Shown here: positions 54,662 through 62,640 of the stretch, one piece after another | Layout: the number at the start of each line of letters is the position of its first letter | How positions within the stretch are numbered: position 1 is the stretch's first letter | Source of the DNA: Sulfurimicrobium lacus | GTDB taxonomy: Bacteria; Pseudomonadota; Gammaproteobacteria; Burkholderiales; Sulfuricellaceae | Direction of reading: 5' to 3' | Assembly: GCF_011764585.1 (NCBI RefSeq) | Contig: NZ_AP022853.1 | Location: forward strand, 1,905,501-1,969,500 | DNA: 64,000 nt | Notes under the pieces: model-generated | Database searches by the model: none | What the model saw: the letters and a program-made list of their open reading frames with translations, nothing else | Told to the model about the DNA's origin: nothing | Position numbers and translations under genes: made by a program

Positions 54662-55774
54662 ATGGCGACGAAACGCAAGCGCGGCCCCTCCTGGGAGTAC
54701 ATCATCCGGCGCAAGGGGGTATTGCCCCGCCCAATCTCCCTGACATTCAGCGATGAGAAGGAAGGTGATGCCTACGCCGCCCGTGTCGAGGCTATGCTGG
54801 ATCGGGGTATCGTCCCGCCGGAATTTGAAGAAAAGGGCAAGGCGCCCAAGACCCTCGCCGATGTCATCCGCGCTTACCACAAAGCGGTGCATGTTCCCGA
54901 TACTGATGGCCGATTGCTGGGCGTGGTGCTAGCGCGCTACGGGGCCACGAAGCTGACGGCCGTCAGCTACGCTTGGACCGAAGCGTGGATCGCCGAAATG
55001 AAGCGCGAACGTAACCTGTCGCCATCCACCATTCGGCATTACGTCGGATCCACCGCGCGCTGCCTGGATTGGCTGGTGCGGAAGGAACCTGGCATCTTGC
55101 CCCACAACCCTTTGCGCCTCTTGCCGAAGCGCTACGCCAGTTACTCGGGCGCGGACAAGGCGGGGATGGACGTGGGTGCCGAGGTGCGGGTAGACGAGTC
55201 CCGTGATCGGCGACTCAAGCCGGGGGAGGAGGATGCCATTAGGAGGATACTGGGCGGCGCGAAGCCGAAAGGGAAGCAACGCCCGGTGATCTCGAAGCAT
55301 GCCGAGGCGCTTACGCTACTGTTCGAACTTGCCGTTGAGACGGCGATGCGCATGCGGGAGATGTTTACGCTGAAGGTGGACCAGATCGACCTGGCCAAGA
55401 AAACCATCTTCCTGGACAAGACCAAGAATGGCGGCAAGCGGCAGGTGCCGCTGTCAAGCGTGGCGCTGGAGAAGCTGGGCGGCTATTTACTGGTGGTGGA
55501 GGGGGATCGGCTTTTCCCGTGGTGGGATGGCAGACCGGAGAAGCTCAAGGACGTTACGGCGGGATTGTCGCAGCAGTTCGCCAGGGTGTTTGATGCGGCG
55601 GGCTGTCCTGATCTGCGCTTCCATGATCTCCGGCACGAGGCCACCAGCCGGTTGTTCGAGCGCACCGGCATGAGCGACTCCCGGATCGCTAAGGTCACAG
55701 GGCACAAAGACCCTCGGATGCTCGCGCGATATGCTAACTTGCGTGGGTCGGACCTGGCTGAGTTGATGTGGTAA
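54662..55774 (+). CDS. int: Phage integrase, tyrosine recombinase
   Basis: The 370-residue recombinase has an SAM-like core-binding domain (about 95-190) and a catalytic domain with Arg near 230 (ETAMRMREMF), His321-x2-Arg324 (HDLRHEA), His348 (GHKD) and the nucleophile Tyr357 (ARYANL). It integrates and excises the prophage at the adjacent tRNA-Cys. It is the only plus-strand gene of the prophage here. Its 3' end faces the terminal gene of the opposing early operon. Confidence 0.94.
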   Translation: MATKRKRGPSWEYIIRRKGVLPRPISLTFSDEKEGDAYAARVEAMLDRGIVPPEFEEKGKAPKTLADVIRAYHKAVHVPDTDGRLLGVVLARYGATKLTAVSYAWTEAWIAEMKRERNLSPSTIRHYVGSTARCLDWLVRKEPGILPHNPLRLLPKRYASYSGADKAGMDVGAEVRVDESRDRRLKPGEEDAIRRILGGAKPKGKQRPVISKHAEALTLLFELAVETAMRMREMFTLKVDQIDLAKKTIFLDKTKNGGKRQVPLSSVALEKLGGYLLVVEGDRLFPWWDGRPEKLKDVTAGLSQQFARVFDAAGCPDLRFHDLRHEATSRLFERTGMSDSRIAKVTGHKDPRMLARYANLRGSDLAELMW

Positions 55775-55945
55775 ATGCCGTCTATCGCGGCAGGGGGCGC
55801 ATGCGCCGTTGATGAGCCTCCCCGACCACTCGCCGCACAGGTCACAGTCTCCCGGCTCGCCCTTCGGCAATTAGTAGGGCGCGGGCCTGAGCAGCGCTTC
55901 TTCCTTTTCCATGCGCTCGGCTGTCTGATCCGCTTCGTCAGCCAT
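55772..55945 (-). pseudogene. TraR/DksA-like zinc-finger gene split by an in-frame stop
   Basis: ATG 55945, behind AGGAGAAGG, encodes MADEADQTAERMEKEEALLR and then PAPY before a TAA at 55871-55873. The same frame continues as LPKGEPGDCDLCGEWSGRL and INGACAPC, a C-x2-C-x14-C-x2-C zinc finger typical of small phage TraR/DksA proteins. Either the gene is a pseudogene or the second half restarts at the TTG directly after the stop. It overlaps the DUF3310 gene by 8 bp, and its tail runs into the int 3' end. Confidence 0.5.
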
Positions 55946-56153
55946 GCGCCTTCTCCTCCAGTTCGATCAGCAAGTCGATGAAGTGGCGCGCCTTCTTCAA
56001 GTCAGCGACGCCGTTCTTGTTGCGCCAGCGGGTGACGTACTTGATGACGCTGCCCTCCGCGAACGGGATGCCGTTGGCGTGGATGAACTCGATGGGCTGG
56101 ATCTTCAAGTCCTTGTAGTGGCTGCCGCCCTCCTGTGTTTCTAATGCGCTCAC
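55938..56153 (-). CDS. DUF3310 phage protein
   Basis: The 71-residue protein contains HYKDLKIQPIEFIHANG, FAEGSVIKYVTRWRNKNG and LKKARHFIDLLIEL, the DUF3310 signature (nucleotide-kinase-like domain fragment found in many phages). It starts at GTG 56153, which overlaps the helicase stop (GTGA). Role unknown. Confidence 0.85.
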   Translation of the reverse strand: MSALETQEGGSHYKDLKIQPIEFIHANGIPFAEGSVIKYVTRWRNKNGVADLKKARHFIDLLIELEEKAHG

Positions 56154-57523
56154 ACCTTTCTCCTTTTCATAGCTTCCAATAAAATATCCTGCACTTCGCG
56201 CTTCGTCTCGACGCGCTCGATGACCATCTCGTCCACCGTATCGCGCGCGATGATGTTGTGGATAAACACCGGCCTGTCATGCCCCGCCTGCTTCTGGCGC
56301 ACCGGGCCGATGCGTTCGATGATCTGCAAGCGCTCCTCCAGGTTCCACCAATGGCCGAAGAACACGAGGATGTTGCCGCCGTCCTGCAGGTTCAAACCGT
56401 GGCCCGCGCTTGCGGGGTGCGCGAACAAGACCGGAATCTTCCCAGCGTTCCAATCCCTTATTGTTTGGGCGTCTGTATCCAGTCGGCGGCCTTGCCCAAA
56501 AGCGCGCTCAAGACGTTCAAGATCACTTCTAAAGTGATAAGCAACCAATACAGGGGCGCCAGCAGCTTCCTCGATGATGTCTTCGAGCGCTTGTAATTTC
56601 TCATCATGCACTTCCTTCCAGTTCTGTTGCTCGTCCACGTATGCCGCGCCGTTGGCGATCTGCAAGCACTTGATCGTCCGCGCCGCGGCGTTCACGGCTT
56701 CGACGCCGTGGCCTTCCAGTTCCATGAACATCTGGCGTTCCATGTCGCGGTACAGCTGGCGCGCGCGGATCGGCAGGTCCACGTAGATGTTGTTGACGAT
56801 CGGCTCGTCCAGGTCGAACCAGTCCTTGGCGTCGATGGTGAGGCACACGTCGCGCAGCGCTTCGTGTATCTGCTCCTGGGCGTGCGGCATGGCGGTCATG
56901 CCGAAGCCGTCGAAGGACTTCTGAAACCAGCGCTGGCGGAAGGAGTCGAACGTGCGGCCGAGGCGCTTGCCGCCGTCCACGAACCACATCTGCCCCCACA
57001 AGTCGGCCAGCCCGTTTGGGGATGGCGTGCCGGTGAGTTCGACGAAGCGCTTGATCTTGGTATGCGCCACGCGGCCCAGCGCCTGGGCGCGCTTGCCGCC
57101 CTGCCGCAGGCGGAATGACTTGAGCTTGGTGCTCTCGTCCGAGATCACGGTGCGGAAGGGCCAGCGCTCGCCGTAGTGCTCGGTGAGCCAGACGAGGTTT
57201 TCATAGTTGGTGGTGTAGACTGAGGCGTCGTACTTCAAAGCGGCGCGGCGCTCCTGCTCGCTGCCGACGATGGGCATCACGTCGATGTGCCGAAGGTGCT
57301 GCCACTTGCGCGCCTCCTCCGGCCATGTCGTCTTGGCGACGCGCAACGGGGCGAGCACCAGCACGGGCGCGTCCTCGCCCGCCATGAACAGCGCATCAAG
57401 AGCGGTGAAGGTGGAAATGGTCTTGCCCAGACCCATGCCAGCCCACACGGCGCAGCGCTCGGTTTCCAGAATGTGGCCGGAGATGATGCCCTGGTACGGG
57501 CGGGGGGTGTATATGCGGGTCAT
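56150..57523 (-). CDS. Phage SNF2-family helicase
   Basis: The 457-residue protein is a superfamily-2 translocase: Walker A GMGLGKT (about residue 32), the DExx-type box SDESTKLKS, LTGTPSPNGLADLWGQ (motif III) and the C-terminal motifs ASAGHGLNLQ and RIGPVRQKQ. Phage members probably help replication or recombination. ATG 57523, overlapping the methyltransferase stop (ATGA) with GGAG upstream, is preferred over GTG 57532. Confidence 0.9.
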   Translation of the reverse strand: MTRIYTPRPYQGIISGHILETERCAVWAGMGLGKTISTFTALDALFMAGEDAPVLVLAPLRVAKTTWPEEARKWQHLRHIDVMPIVGSEQERRAALKYDASVYTTNYENLVWLTEHYGERWPFRTVISDESTKLKSFRLRQGGKRAQALGRVAHTKIKRFVELTGTPSPNGLADLWGQMWFVDGGKRLGRTFDSFRQRWFQKSFDGFGMTAMPHAQEQIHEALRDVCLTIDAKDWFDLDEPIVNNIYVDLPIRARQLYRDMERQMFMELEGHGVEAVNAAARTIKCLQIANGAAYVDEQQNWKEVHDEKLQALEDIIEEAAGAPVLVAYHFRSDLERLERAFGQGRRLDTDAQTIRDWNAGKIPVLFAHPASAGHGLNLQDGGNILVFFGHWWNLEERLQIIERIGPVRQKQAGHDRPVFIHNIIARDTVDEMVIERVETKREVQDILLEAMKRRKV

Positions 57524-58497
57524 GGCCGGCACTCCAGGTACGCGCTCACGATTTCGGCCGCGACTTGCGCGACGATGGCGTTACCGTAGGCGCGCAGGCG
57601 TCCCACTCTGGCGGGAGCCCCATGAGCCAGCGGGAATGTGCCGGGTTCAACTGGCCGCCACTTGCCGTCGCGGCAGGGGAGCCAGTCGGCGTTTGCCCAA
57701 AATCCATTAACTGCGCCTGCCGTGGTAATTGATCCAGTCGGCTGCGGCCGTCCCTGCTCTCCGTCGCCATGCCCGGCGAGTCCTTCCAGTCCCTCGTGGT
57801 CGTCGTCACCCAGCCGGCCAGTGCCGCCGTGTGGTTGAGCGTCATGTTCGGTGTCGGTGCGAAATCCCTGGCCGGCGACCTGTTGCTGTCGTTCGCCGTC
57901 GTGGTGGGCCAGCTTGCCAGCATGCACTTCGCCAAGGCTTTTCGAAACGACCCGCTCAACTGCCCGTGGCTCGCTTCGCTGTCCGGCACCGTCAATGGCG
58001 TCGGCCACGAACCACAACCGCTGGCGGATGTGCGGGGCGCCGACGCCCGCAGCAGGAACACCGGCCGCCGCGAAGGCGTAGCCGATTCCTTCCATGTCAG
58101 CTTGAACAAGGTCGAGCCAACCGTGTCTAATCGCTGCTTCAACCTGCTCACCAAAGACGACCGGAGGGCGGCACTGCTCGATGAGGAAGTGCCAGTATGG
58201 CCATAGGTGCCGCTCGTCGTTAAACCCACCACCAGCGCCTGCCACGCTGAAAGGCTGGCAAGGGCATGATCCAGTCCACACGGGCTTGTCGTCGGGCCAT
58301 CCTGCAAGGCGCAGGGCGTGATTCCACACGCCGACTCCGGCGAAGAAATGGCATTGCGTGAACTCTCTAAGGTCGTCGGGCCGTACATCCAATATGCTCC
58401 TCTCGTCTACTTCGCCGGGTGCGATATGCCCCGCCGCAATCAGGTTGCGCAGCCATTGGGCCGCGTAGGGGTCGATCTCGTTGTAGTAGGCGTTCAT
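57520..58497 (-). CDS. Phage DNA cytosine-5 methyltransferase
   Basis: The 325-residue protein contains motif I HFFAGVGVWNHAL (about 50-62), the catalytic Cys80 in GSCPCQPFS (motif IV), GEQV (motif VI) and IRQRLWFVAD (motif VIII); the C-terminal part RDGKWRPVEPGTFPLAHG and LRAYGNAIVAQVAAE resembles motifs IX-X. It probably protects phage DNA from host restriction. ATG 58497 has AAGGTGG upstream. A second protein-like frame occupies most of the same DNA (57546-58388). Confidence 0.9.
   Translation of the reverse strand: MNAYYNEIDPYAAQWLRNLIAAGHIAPGEVDERSILDVRPDDLREFTQCHFFAGVGVWNHALRLAGWPDDKPVWTGSCPCQPFSVAGAGGGFNDERHLWPYWHFLIEQCRPPVVFGEQVEAAIRHGWLDLVQADMEGIGYAFAAAGVPAAGVGAPHIRQRLWFVADAIDGAGQRSEPRAVERVVSKSLGEVHAGKLAHHDGERQQQVAGQGFRTDTEHDAQPHGGTGRLGDDDHEGLEGLAGHGDGEQGRPQPTGSITTAGAVNGFWANADWLPCRDGKWRPVEPGTFPLAHGAPARVGRLRAYGNAIVAQVAAEIVSAYLECRP
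57546..58388 (-). CDS. Overlapping frame inside the methyltransferase gene, likely dual coding
   Basis: A 280-codon frame shifted relative to the methyltransferase starts at ATG 58388 with AGGAG (58397-58401) eight bases upstream. Its product has features that look selected: LTWKESATPSRRPVFLLRAS, repeated WPTP/WPTT-type motifs (GSWPTPLTV, ASWPTTTAND, WVTTTTRDWKD) and the ending GGQLNPAHSRWLMGLPPEWD. From memory these strings recur in annotated phage proteins that sit in methyltransferase loci, but I cannot run the search. The alternative is a chance long frame in GC-rich DNA. Confidence 0.5.
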   Translation of the reverse strand: MYGPTTLESSRNAISSPESACGITPCALQDGPTTSPCGLDHALASLSAWQALVVGLTTSGTYGHTGTSSSSSAALRSSLVSRLKQRLDTVGSTLFKLTWKESATPSRRPVFLLRASAPRTSASGCGSWPTPLTVPDSEASHGQLSGSFRKALAKCMLASWPTTTANDSNRSPARDFAPTPNMTLNHTAALAGWVTTTTRDWKDSPGMATESRDGRSRLDQLPRQAQLMDFGQTPTGSPAATASGGQLNPAHSRWLMGLPPEWDACAPTVTPSSRKSRPKS

Positions 58498-58592
58498 CCA
58501 TCCACCTTGCGCATCAGCATTCCCACAACAACTCCTAGAACGTAGGCGAAGCACATCAACGCCGATAGTTCGTTTTCAGTCAGCACTACCAT
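58494..58592 (-). CDS. 32-residue single-helix membrane protein
   Basis: ATG 58592 overlaps the VRR-NUC stop (TGATG), and the stop overlaps the methyltransferase ATG (ATGA). The product reads MVVLTENELSALMCFAYVL, then GVVVGMLMRKVDG, with one hydrophobic helix. Tight coupling at both ends supports it as a real micro-gene. Confidence 0.6.
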   Translation of the reverse strand: MVVLTENELSALMCFAYVLGVVVGMLMRKVDG

Positions 58593-58861
58593 CACACCAC
58601 CCCCAGCAATTCGTCCACCCCTTCGAGTGAGTCGATCACGGCGACACTTAAGCCGGCCTTGCGGATGCGCTCGTGCTCGCGGATCTGGTGCGGCTTGGCC
58701 TTCTCACCTGGCGCTTTCAACTCCACCCAGCAGCTCCACTCCGGCAGCATTACCAGGCGATCCGGTGCGCCGTTGCGCCCGATCCAGCGAACTTTGCGGA
58801 TCTCGCCACCCATCTCCTTCACGCGCTTGACGAGGTAATCCTCAATCGTGCTTTCTCTCAT
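58592..58861 (-). CDS. VRR-NUC domain nuclease
   Basis: The 89-residue protein starts MRESTIEDYLVKRVKEMGG and has the PD-(D/E)XK core GAPDRLVMLPEWSCWVELKAPG (Asp in APDR, E-x-K in VELK). Stand-alone phage VRR-NUC proteins are structure-specific nucleases, often near DNA polymerase. GGAGGAAGGC precedes ATG 58861; the longer frame to 58969 overlaps the upstream micro-gene. Confidence 0.88.
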   Translation of the reverse strand: MRESTIEDYLVKRVKEMGGEIRKVRWIGRNGAPDRLVMLPEWSCWVELKAPGEKAKPHQIREHERIRKAGLSVAVIDSLEGVDELLGVV

Positions 58862-58947
58862 GCCTTCCTCCAGGCATTGCGCGCTGCGGTGATGACGTCG
58901 TAGCCCCAGCCACGGTACATTCTGAAACGGTAGAAAAAACGGCTCAT
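58858..58947 (-). CDS. 29-residue basic phage protein
   Basis: ATG 58947, behind AAGGAG, reads MSRFFYRFRMYRGWGYDVI, then TAARNAWRKA. It overlaps its neighbours by ATGA at both ends. Similar tiny arginine-rich proteins are common in phage replication operons; function unknown. Confidence 0.6.
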   Translation of the reverse strand: MSRFFYRFRMYRGWGYDVITAARNAWRKA

Positions 58948-59138
58948 TTGCAATCTCCTTGTTTTTCACACTTCCTGCATTTCTCTTTGAGCGCGATGAT
59001 CTGGTTGAGCAGGATGATCTCCTTGGTGCGCGCGGTACTGAGGCGCTGCTTCAGTTCCTCGATCTTCTTCTCCTGCCTGGTCAGCCGGTTCTCCTTGTGG
59101 GGTGACGGCTTGCCCGTCAGCACCGGCTGGGTGTCCAA
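58944..59138 (-). CDS. Coiled-coil phage protein with C-terminal cysteines
   Basis: The start is probably TTG 59138, with AGGAGG ten bases upstream, giving 64 residues. The body (RQEKKIEELKQRLSTARTKE) is a heptad-like coiled coil and the end CRKCEKQGDC carries three cysteines. The open frame extends to TTG 59201 inside the deaminase gene. Function unknown. Confidence 0.6.
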   Translation of the reverse strand: MDTQPVLTGKPSPHKENRLTRQEKKIEELKQRLSTARTKEIILLNQIIALKEKCRKCEKQGDCK

Positions 59139-59187
59139 TCCCTGATCGCCTCCTGTGAGTTGGTGGTTTATCAACGCCGGAAATCCT

Positions 59188-59616
59188 CTAATAAAATTCA
59201 ACCGCGATGCCCGCCTCGCGGAACATCTCGGATGCGATGGCGAACGAGGCCGCCCAGCGCCCGTCGTCTTCCGGCAGGGGTGCGTACACTTTCCTGATGC
59301 CGGCCTGAATGACGGTCTTGGCGCACTCGTTGCACGGGTGCAGGGCCGTCACCACCAAGGCGCAGCCGTGGGTGGGCGTGCCGCTCCTCGCCGCATTGGC
59401 GATGGCGTTCGCCTCGGCGTGCACGACGAACAGGTACTTGAGGTCGCGGTCATTCAAACGGTCCAGCGTATCGGCCACGCCGCGCGGGAAACCGTTCCAC
59501 CCGCTGGCGCGGATCTCGTTGTGCGGGCCGACGATCAGCGCGCCGACTTTGGTGCTCGGGTCTTTCGACATCTGCGCGGTGGCATGCGCGATGGGGAGAA
59601 GGGACAGCGGGGTCAT
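59188..59616 (-). CDS. dCMP deaminase-family protein
   Basis: The 142-residue zinc enzyme has HAEANAIANAA and ALHPCNECAKTVIQAG (zinc His, Cys, Cys; catalytic Glu). It converts dCMP to dUMP and feeds thymidylate synthesis during phage replication. ATG 59616 overlaps the upstream stop (ATGA) with AGGAG upstream; ATG 59634 is also in frame. Confidence 0.9.
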   Translation of the reverse strand: MTPLSLLPIAHATAQMSKDPSTKVGALIVGPHNEIRASGWNGFPRGVADTLDRLNDRDLKYLFVVHAEANAIANAARSGTPTHGCALVVTALHPCNECAKTVIQAGIRKVYAPLPEDDGRWAASFAIASEMFREAGIAVEFY

Positions 59617-59795
59617 TGCTTCTTGCTCCTGCATTTAACGGAAATGGAAAACCCCGAAGGGATGGGCGCATCGTCGGCCAGGTCGGGGAACAGCAGATCG
59701 ATGGCGAGCAGCGCCGCCTTGGCGCTGTGCGGTGCCAGCACATGGAACTGTTCGCGCTTGCCTTTGGCGACTGCAGCGATTTCGTAGATACGCAT
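59613..59795 (-). CDS. 60-residue hypothetical phage protein
   Basis: ATG 59795, with AAAGGAT upstream, begins MRIYEIAAVAKGKREQFHV. SAKAALLAIDLLFPDLADDAP follows in the middle, and the protein ends in a basic tail (KCRSKKQ). It lies between the polymerase and deaminase genes. Family not recognised. Confidence 0.65.
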   Translation of the reverse strand: MRIYEIAAVAKGKREQFHVLAPHSAKAALLAIDLLFPDLADDAPIPSGFSISVKCRSKKQ

Positions 59796-59796
59796 G

Positions 59797-61875
59797 TCAA
59801 TCCTTTCTATAGCGGTAAGATTCAAACCCGGCGGCGGCGAGCGGCAACCCCTCGGCCCAGTCCGGTACGGTGGCGAGCAATGCGCTCAGTTCGCGCTCGT
59901 TGTATTCGGGCAAGTCGGGCGTCTCGGTGAGCAGTTCGTCGTGCATCGACAGCACGGTGCGGTATCCCGCCGCGTCGATGGCCGGCATGTTGTGCGCCAT
60001 CACGTCGCGCGCTGCGCCCTGGGTGCAGTTCTCCACCAGCTTGCCGCCGTAGGTTTTGATGCGCTCCCACTTGCGGGTGTACTGGTTGACGCCCATGTAG
60101 CTCAACTTGCCGTCGTCGACGCGCGGCTGCGGATAGCAAAGGGCGCGCCCCGATGGCAGGCCGATGCGCAGCCAGGCGCCGTCGCGGCGCACCTTGAACT
60201 TGCGGCAGGGGATGGTGCGGCCTGGACTCTCCACGGCGCTGACGCAAGCTGCCTCCAGATCCTTCCATAGCGTGGCCACGTTGGGGTGGGCCTGACGCCA
60301 TAGGCGCTTGATGGTGTCGCAGGTAACGAATGCCCGGCGGGACAGGCCGAAGGTGCTGCGCTTCTGGCTGACCGTCCAATCATGGAACTCTTCGGCCTCT
60401 TCTCGGGTTCCCTCAGGGAGCGTCGGCCATGCCGCTATACCTAACTCCTCCACATCGAAGCGATAGGTAGCTGCCCCTGTGATGAAAGCACCGACGCCGC
60501 CCTCATAGCCCAGCATCAGCTCCTCAACCTTGCCGATCTGCCGCTGGCTCTTACTCACGTCTTCATGCGGTATGTTGAAGCTCTTGGCGTAGGCCAGCTT
60601 GTAAAGGTCAGGGCCGGTGCCGTTGTCGAAGTCGCGGAAGGCCTGCAGCTTCCATTTTTCGCCAGCCAGCCAGGCCAGCTTGCGGCCCTCGATGTTGGAC
60701 AGGTCGGACACGCACAGCTTTTTGCCCTGCGGGGCGACGATGCACCCGCGGATCGCGCTGCTGGTGAGTTGCATCACGTTACCGTAGAGCAGATCGGCGG
60801 CGCCGGCCTTGATCACGTCGATGCCGAACTCGATCTCGTCATGGTCAAGCGCGGGGCGCGGCAGGTTCTGAGGCTGGAAGGTGCGCCCCGACCACCGCCC
60901 GGTGCGGCCGGCGCCGTCGAATTGCAGCGTGCCTTTGAGCCTGCCGTCCGTGGTCGCGCCACGGATCAGCGCCTTGTACTTGCTGGTGCTGGTGGTGCTG
61001 GCCTGCAGGCGGATGGCCAGCAGATCCTTCAAGCCTTGGGGCAGATCGGGATCGGCGATGCGCCGTTCGAGCGTTGCGCCCTGCAGGTCGGGCAGGGAGA
61101 TCAGGTATTCGGCCAGGATGTGATCGAGCATGGCGTCGCGCTGGGTGGCCTTCTGCACTTCGCCGTTGGTCATGTCCTGGGTGCGGGTGGCCAGTCTTGC
61201 CTGCTCGCGGTCGGTCGCCTCGATGGCAGCATTGGCGAGGTCGAGATCCACGGCGAAGCCCCGATCGTTGATGCGCTGGTCGAGGTGCCATAGGTCAAGC
61301 TCGCGCCCGGTGTAGTTCCAGGTCGGGAGGCGCTTGTCCACCTCGCGCATCGCGGCGATGTCGGCCTTGGCGTAGTCGAGGAAAGAGGCCCACTCTGTCG
61401 GGTGCGTCTCGCGGGTGGCGCGGCGTAGCTTCACGTTCTTGGGGCGCGGCATGCAGAACATGCGCACCAGATCCTTGCCGATCTTGAGCTTGCGCTGGTC
61501 CTGCGGCACTTGCAGGATGTCGCACAGCTTGTCCAGGCTGCCGGGGAGCGAGTGCGCCATCGCCTTGACCATTGTGCAGCGCCACTTCTCGAGCGGCGGG
61601 GCGGCATTGGGGAAGTGCTTGGCGATGACGCCGCGATCGAACATGGCGTTGTGGGCGATGATCTCGGTGCATTCTTGCATCAGGTTCGCCAGCATCGTCA
61701 GCCCGTCCTCGTGGCCGTAACAGGTGCAGTCGAGGCAATTCACTGGGCCATCGTCCACCGCCCACGTCACCACCATCAGTTCGCAATCCTGAATGTAGCG
61801 ATAGGTGCCGTACTTGATGGGCGTCTCGCTGAACGTCTCGGTGTCGAGGTAGAGTTTCACCGCTTGAACGTCCAT
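59797..61875 (-). CDS. Phage family-A DNA polymerase
   Basis: The roughly 690-residue protein has an N-terminal 3'-5' exonuclease (LYLDTETFSETPIKYGTY; second site FLDYAKADIAAM) and a Pol I palm: motif A VSDLSNIEGRKLAWL, motif B KVEELMLGYEGGVGAF, and motif C LSMHDELLTE. No 5'-3' exonuclease domain is present. It replicates phage DNA. The start is uncertain: ATG 61875, or GTG 61860, which would give the GTGA overlap with the upstream 35-residue gene seen throughout this operon. Confidence 0.93.
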   Translation of the reverse strand: MDVQAVKLYLDTETFSETPIKYGTYRYIQDCELMVVTWAVDDGPVNCLDCTCYGHEDGLTMLANLMQECTEIIAHNAMFDRGVIAKHFPNAAPPLEKWRCTMVKAMAHSLPGSLDKLCDILQVPQDQRKLKIGKDLVRMFCMPRPKNVKLRRATRETHPTEWASFLDYAKADIAAMREVDKRLPTWNYTGRELDLWHLDQRINDRGFAVDLDLANAAIEATDREQARLATRTQDMTNGEVQKATQRDAMLDHILAEYLISLPDLQGATLERRIADPDLPQGLKDLLAIRLQASTTSTSKYKALIRGATTDGRLKGTLQFDGAGRTGRWSGRTFQPQNLPRPALDHDEIEFGIDVIKAGAADLLYGNVMQLTSSAIRGCIVAPQGKKLCVSDLSNIEGRKLAWLAGEKWKLQAFRDFDNGTGPDLYKLAYAKSFNIPHEDVSKSQRQIGKVEELMLGYEGGVGAFITGAATYRFDVEELGIAAWPTLPEGTREEAEEFHDWTVSQKRSTFGLSRRAFVTCDTIKRLWRQAHPNVATLWKDLEAACVSAVESPGRTIPCRKFKVRRDGAWLRIGLPSGRALCYPQPRVDDGKLSYMGVNQYTRKWERIKTYGGKLVENCTQGAARDVMAHNMPAIDAAGYRTVLSMHDELLTETPDLPEYNERELSALLATVPDWAEGLPLAAAGFESYRYRKD

Positions 61876-61964
61876 ATGTGTTTCTCGCCGCACCGAGCGC
61901 ACTCGGCATGCACAGTGTAGTACCCGTGCGTTACCCATTTATGCTTGCATCTCTTAAAGGCCAT
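61857..61964 (-). CDS. 35-residue zinc-ribbon-like phage protein
   Basis: ATG 61964, with GAGGAAA upstream, encodes MAFKRCKHKWVTHGYYTVH, then AECARCGEKHIWTFKR. The C-x-H...C-x2-C arrangement suggests a small zinc-binding knuckle. Its end overlaps the DNA polymerase start region. Confidence 0.6.
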   Translation of the reverse strand: MAFKRCKHKWVTHGYYTVHAECARCGEKHIWTFKR

Positions 61965-61983
61965 GTTCTTATTTCCTCGTTGT

Positions 61984-62075
61984 CTTTGGTGGTGCGAACC
62001 AGTCGCTCGTCAGGGTGTGGGATGACGCATTTTTAATCCGGCTCATACCACCAAAGCGCCCTCTTGCGAAGGCGC
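61984..62075. promoter_or_regulatory. Inverted repeats in the gap before the polymerase transcript
   Basis: CTTTGGTGGT (61984-61993) is perfectly complementary to ACCACCAAAG (62047-62056), and GCGCC/GGCGC form a further hairpin next to the DUF2815 stop. This is the only sizeable gap in the prophage operon and may hold a terminator or operator. Confidence 0.45.
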
Positions 62076-62082
62076 GATGGTG

Positions 62083-62640
62083 TTAAGCCAGCGCCTCGGC
62101 ATCGGCGCCTTCCGCGATGCTCTCGAACTCGTCATGGCTCACAGGTGCGCCACCGCCGAAGGCGTCGCCGTCGCTGCGGAACTGGACCCAGCGCAGGGTG
62201 GCGTTGATGCGCTTGCCCCAGCTGTTGTCCTGCGCCCACAGATCCACGCTGGCGTCTACGTAGCAACCGGCATAGGGCTTGCCGTCCTGCGCGGTGAGCG
62301 CCGAGGTGTCGCGGTCAATCACCTGGGGGCGCGCCTTGTTGCCGGCATTGAGGGTGTGCATGTTCTCGAAGCCGTCGTACGCGTCGCCGTCTTTCGAGAG
62401 AGCACTTTTCTTGTAGGCGACGCGGCCCTTGCCTTCGAGTTCGGCGAGGATGGCGGTGGACTTGGCACCCCATTTATCTTTGGCCACCGCTTCCATCGCG
62501 GCGCTCAGTGCCTTGGCGTTCTCGCTACCCGGCTGGATCGGGAAAGCCGCTGAGAAGCGCGGCTCGCCTTCGCCATTTACTGCCTTGGCCTCGAACAGCT
62601 GGGGGAAGGCCAGGCGCACATTGGTAATTTTGACTTTCAT
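62083..62640 (-). CDS. DUF2815, phage single-stranded-DNA-binding-like protein
   Basis: The 185-residue protein starts MKVKITNVRLAFPQLFEAK and contains FSAAFPIQPGSENAK, AYDGFENMHTLNAG and the acidic C-terminal EFESIAEGADAEALA. DUF2815 proteins have an OB fold related to T7 gp2.5-like ssDNA-binding proteins. The acidic tail fits that role. The ATG overlaps the upstream stop (ATGA). Confidence 0.85.
   Translation of the reverse strand: MKVKITNVRLAFPQLFEAKAVNGEGEPRFSAAFPIQPGSENAKALSAAMEAVAKDKWGAKSTAILAELEGKGRVAYKKSALSKDGDAYDGFENMHTLNAGNKARPQVIDRDTSALTAQDGKPYAGCYVDASVDLWAQDNSWGKRINATLRWVQFRSDGDAFGGGAPVSHDEFESIAEGADAEALA

Noticed and set aside
54929-55300. 123-codon minus-strand frame inside the integrase
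   Set aside because: Antisense shadow of int.
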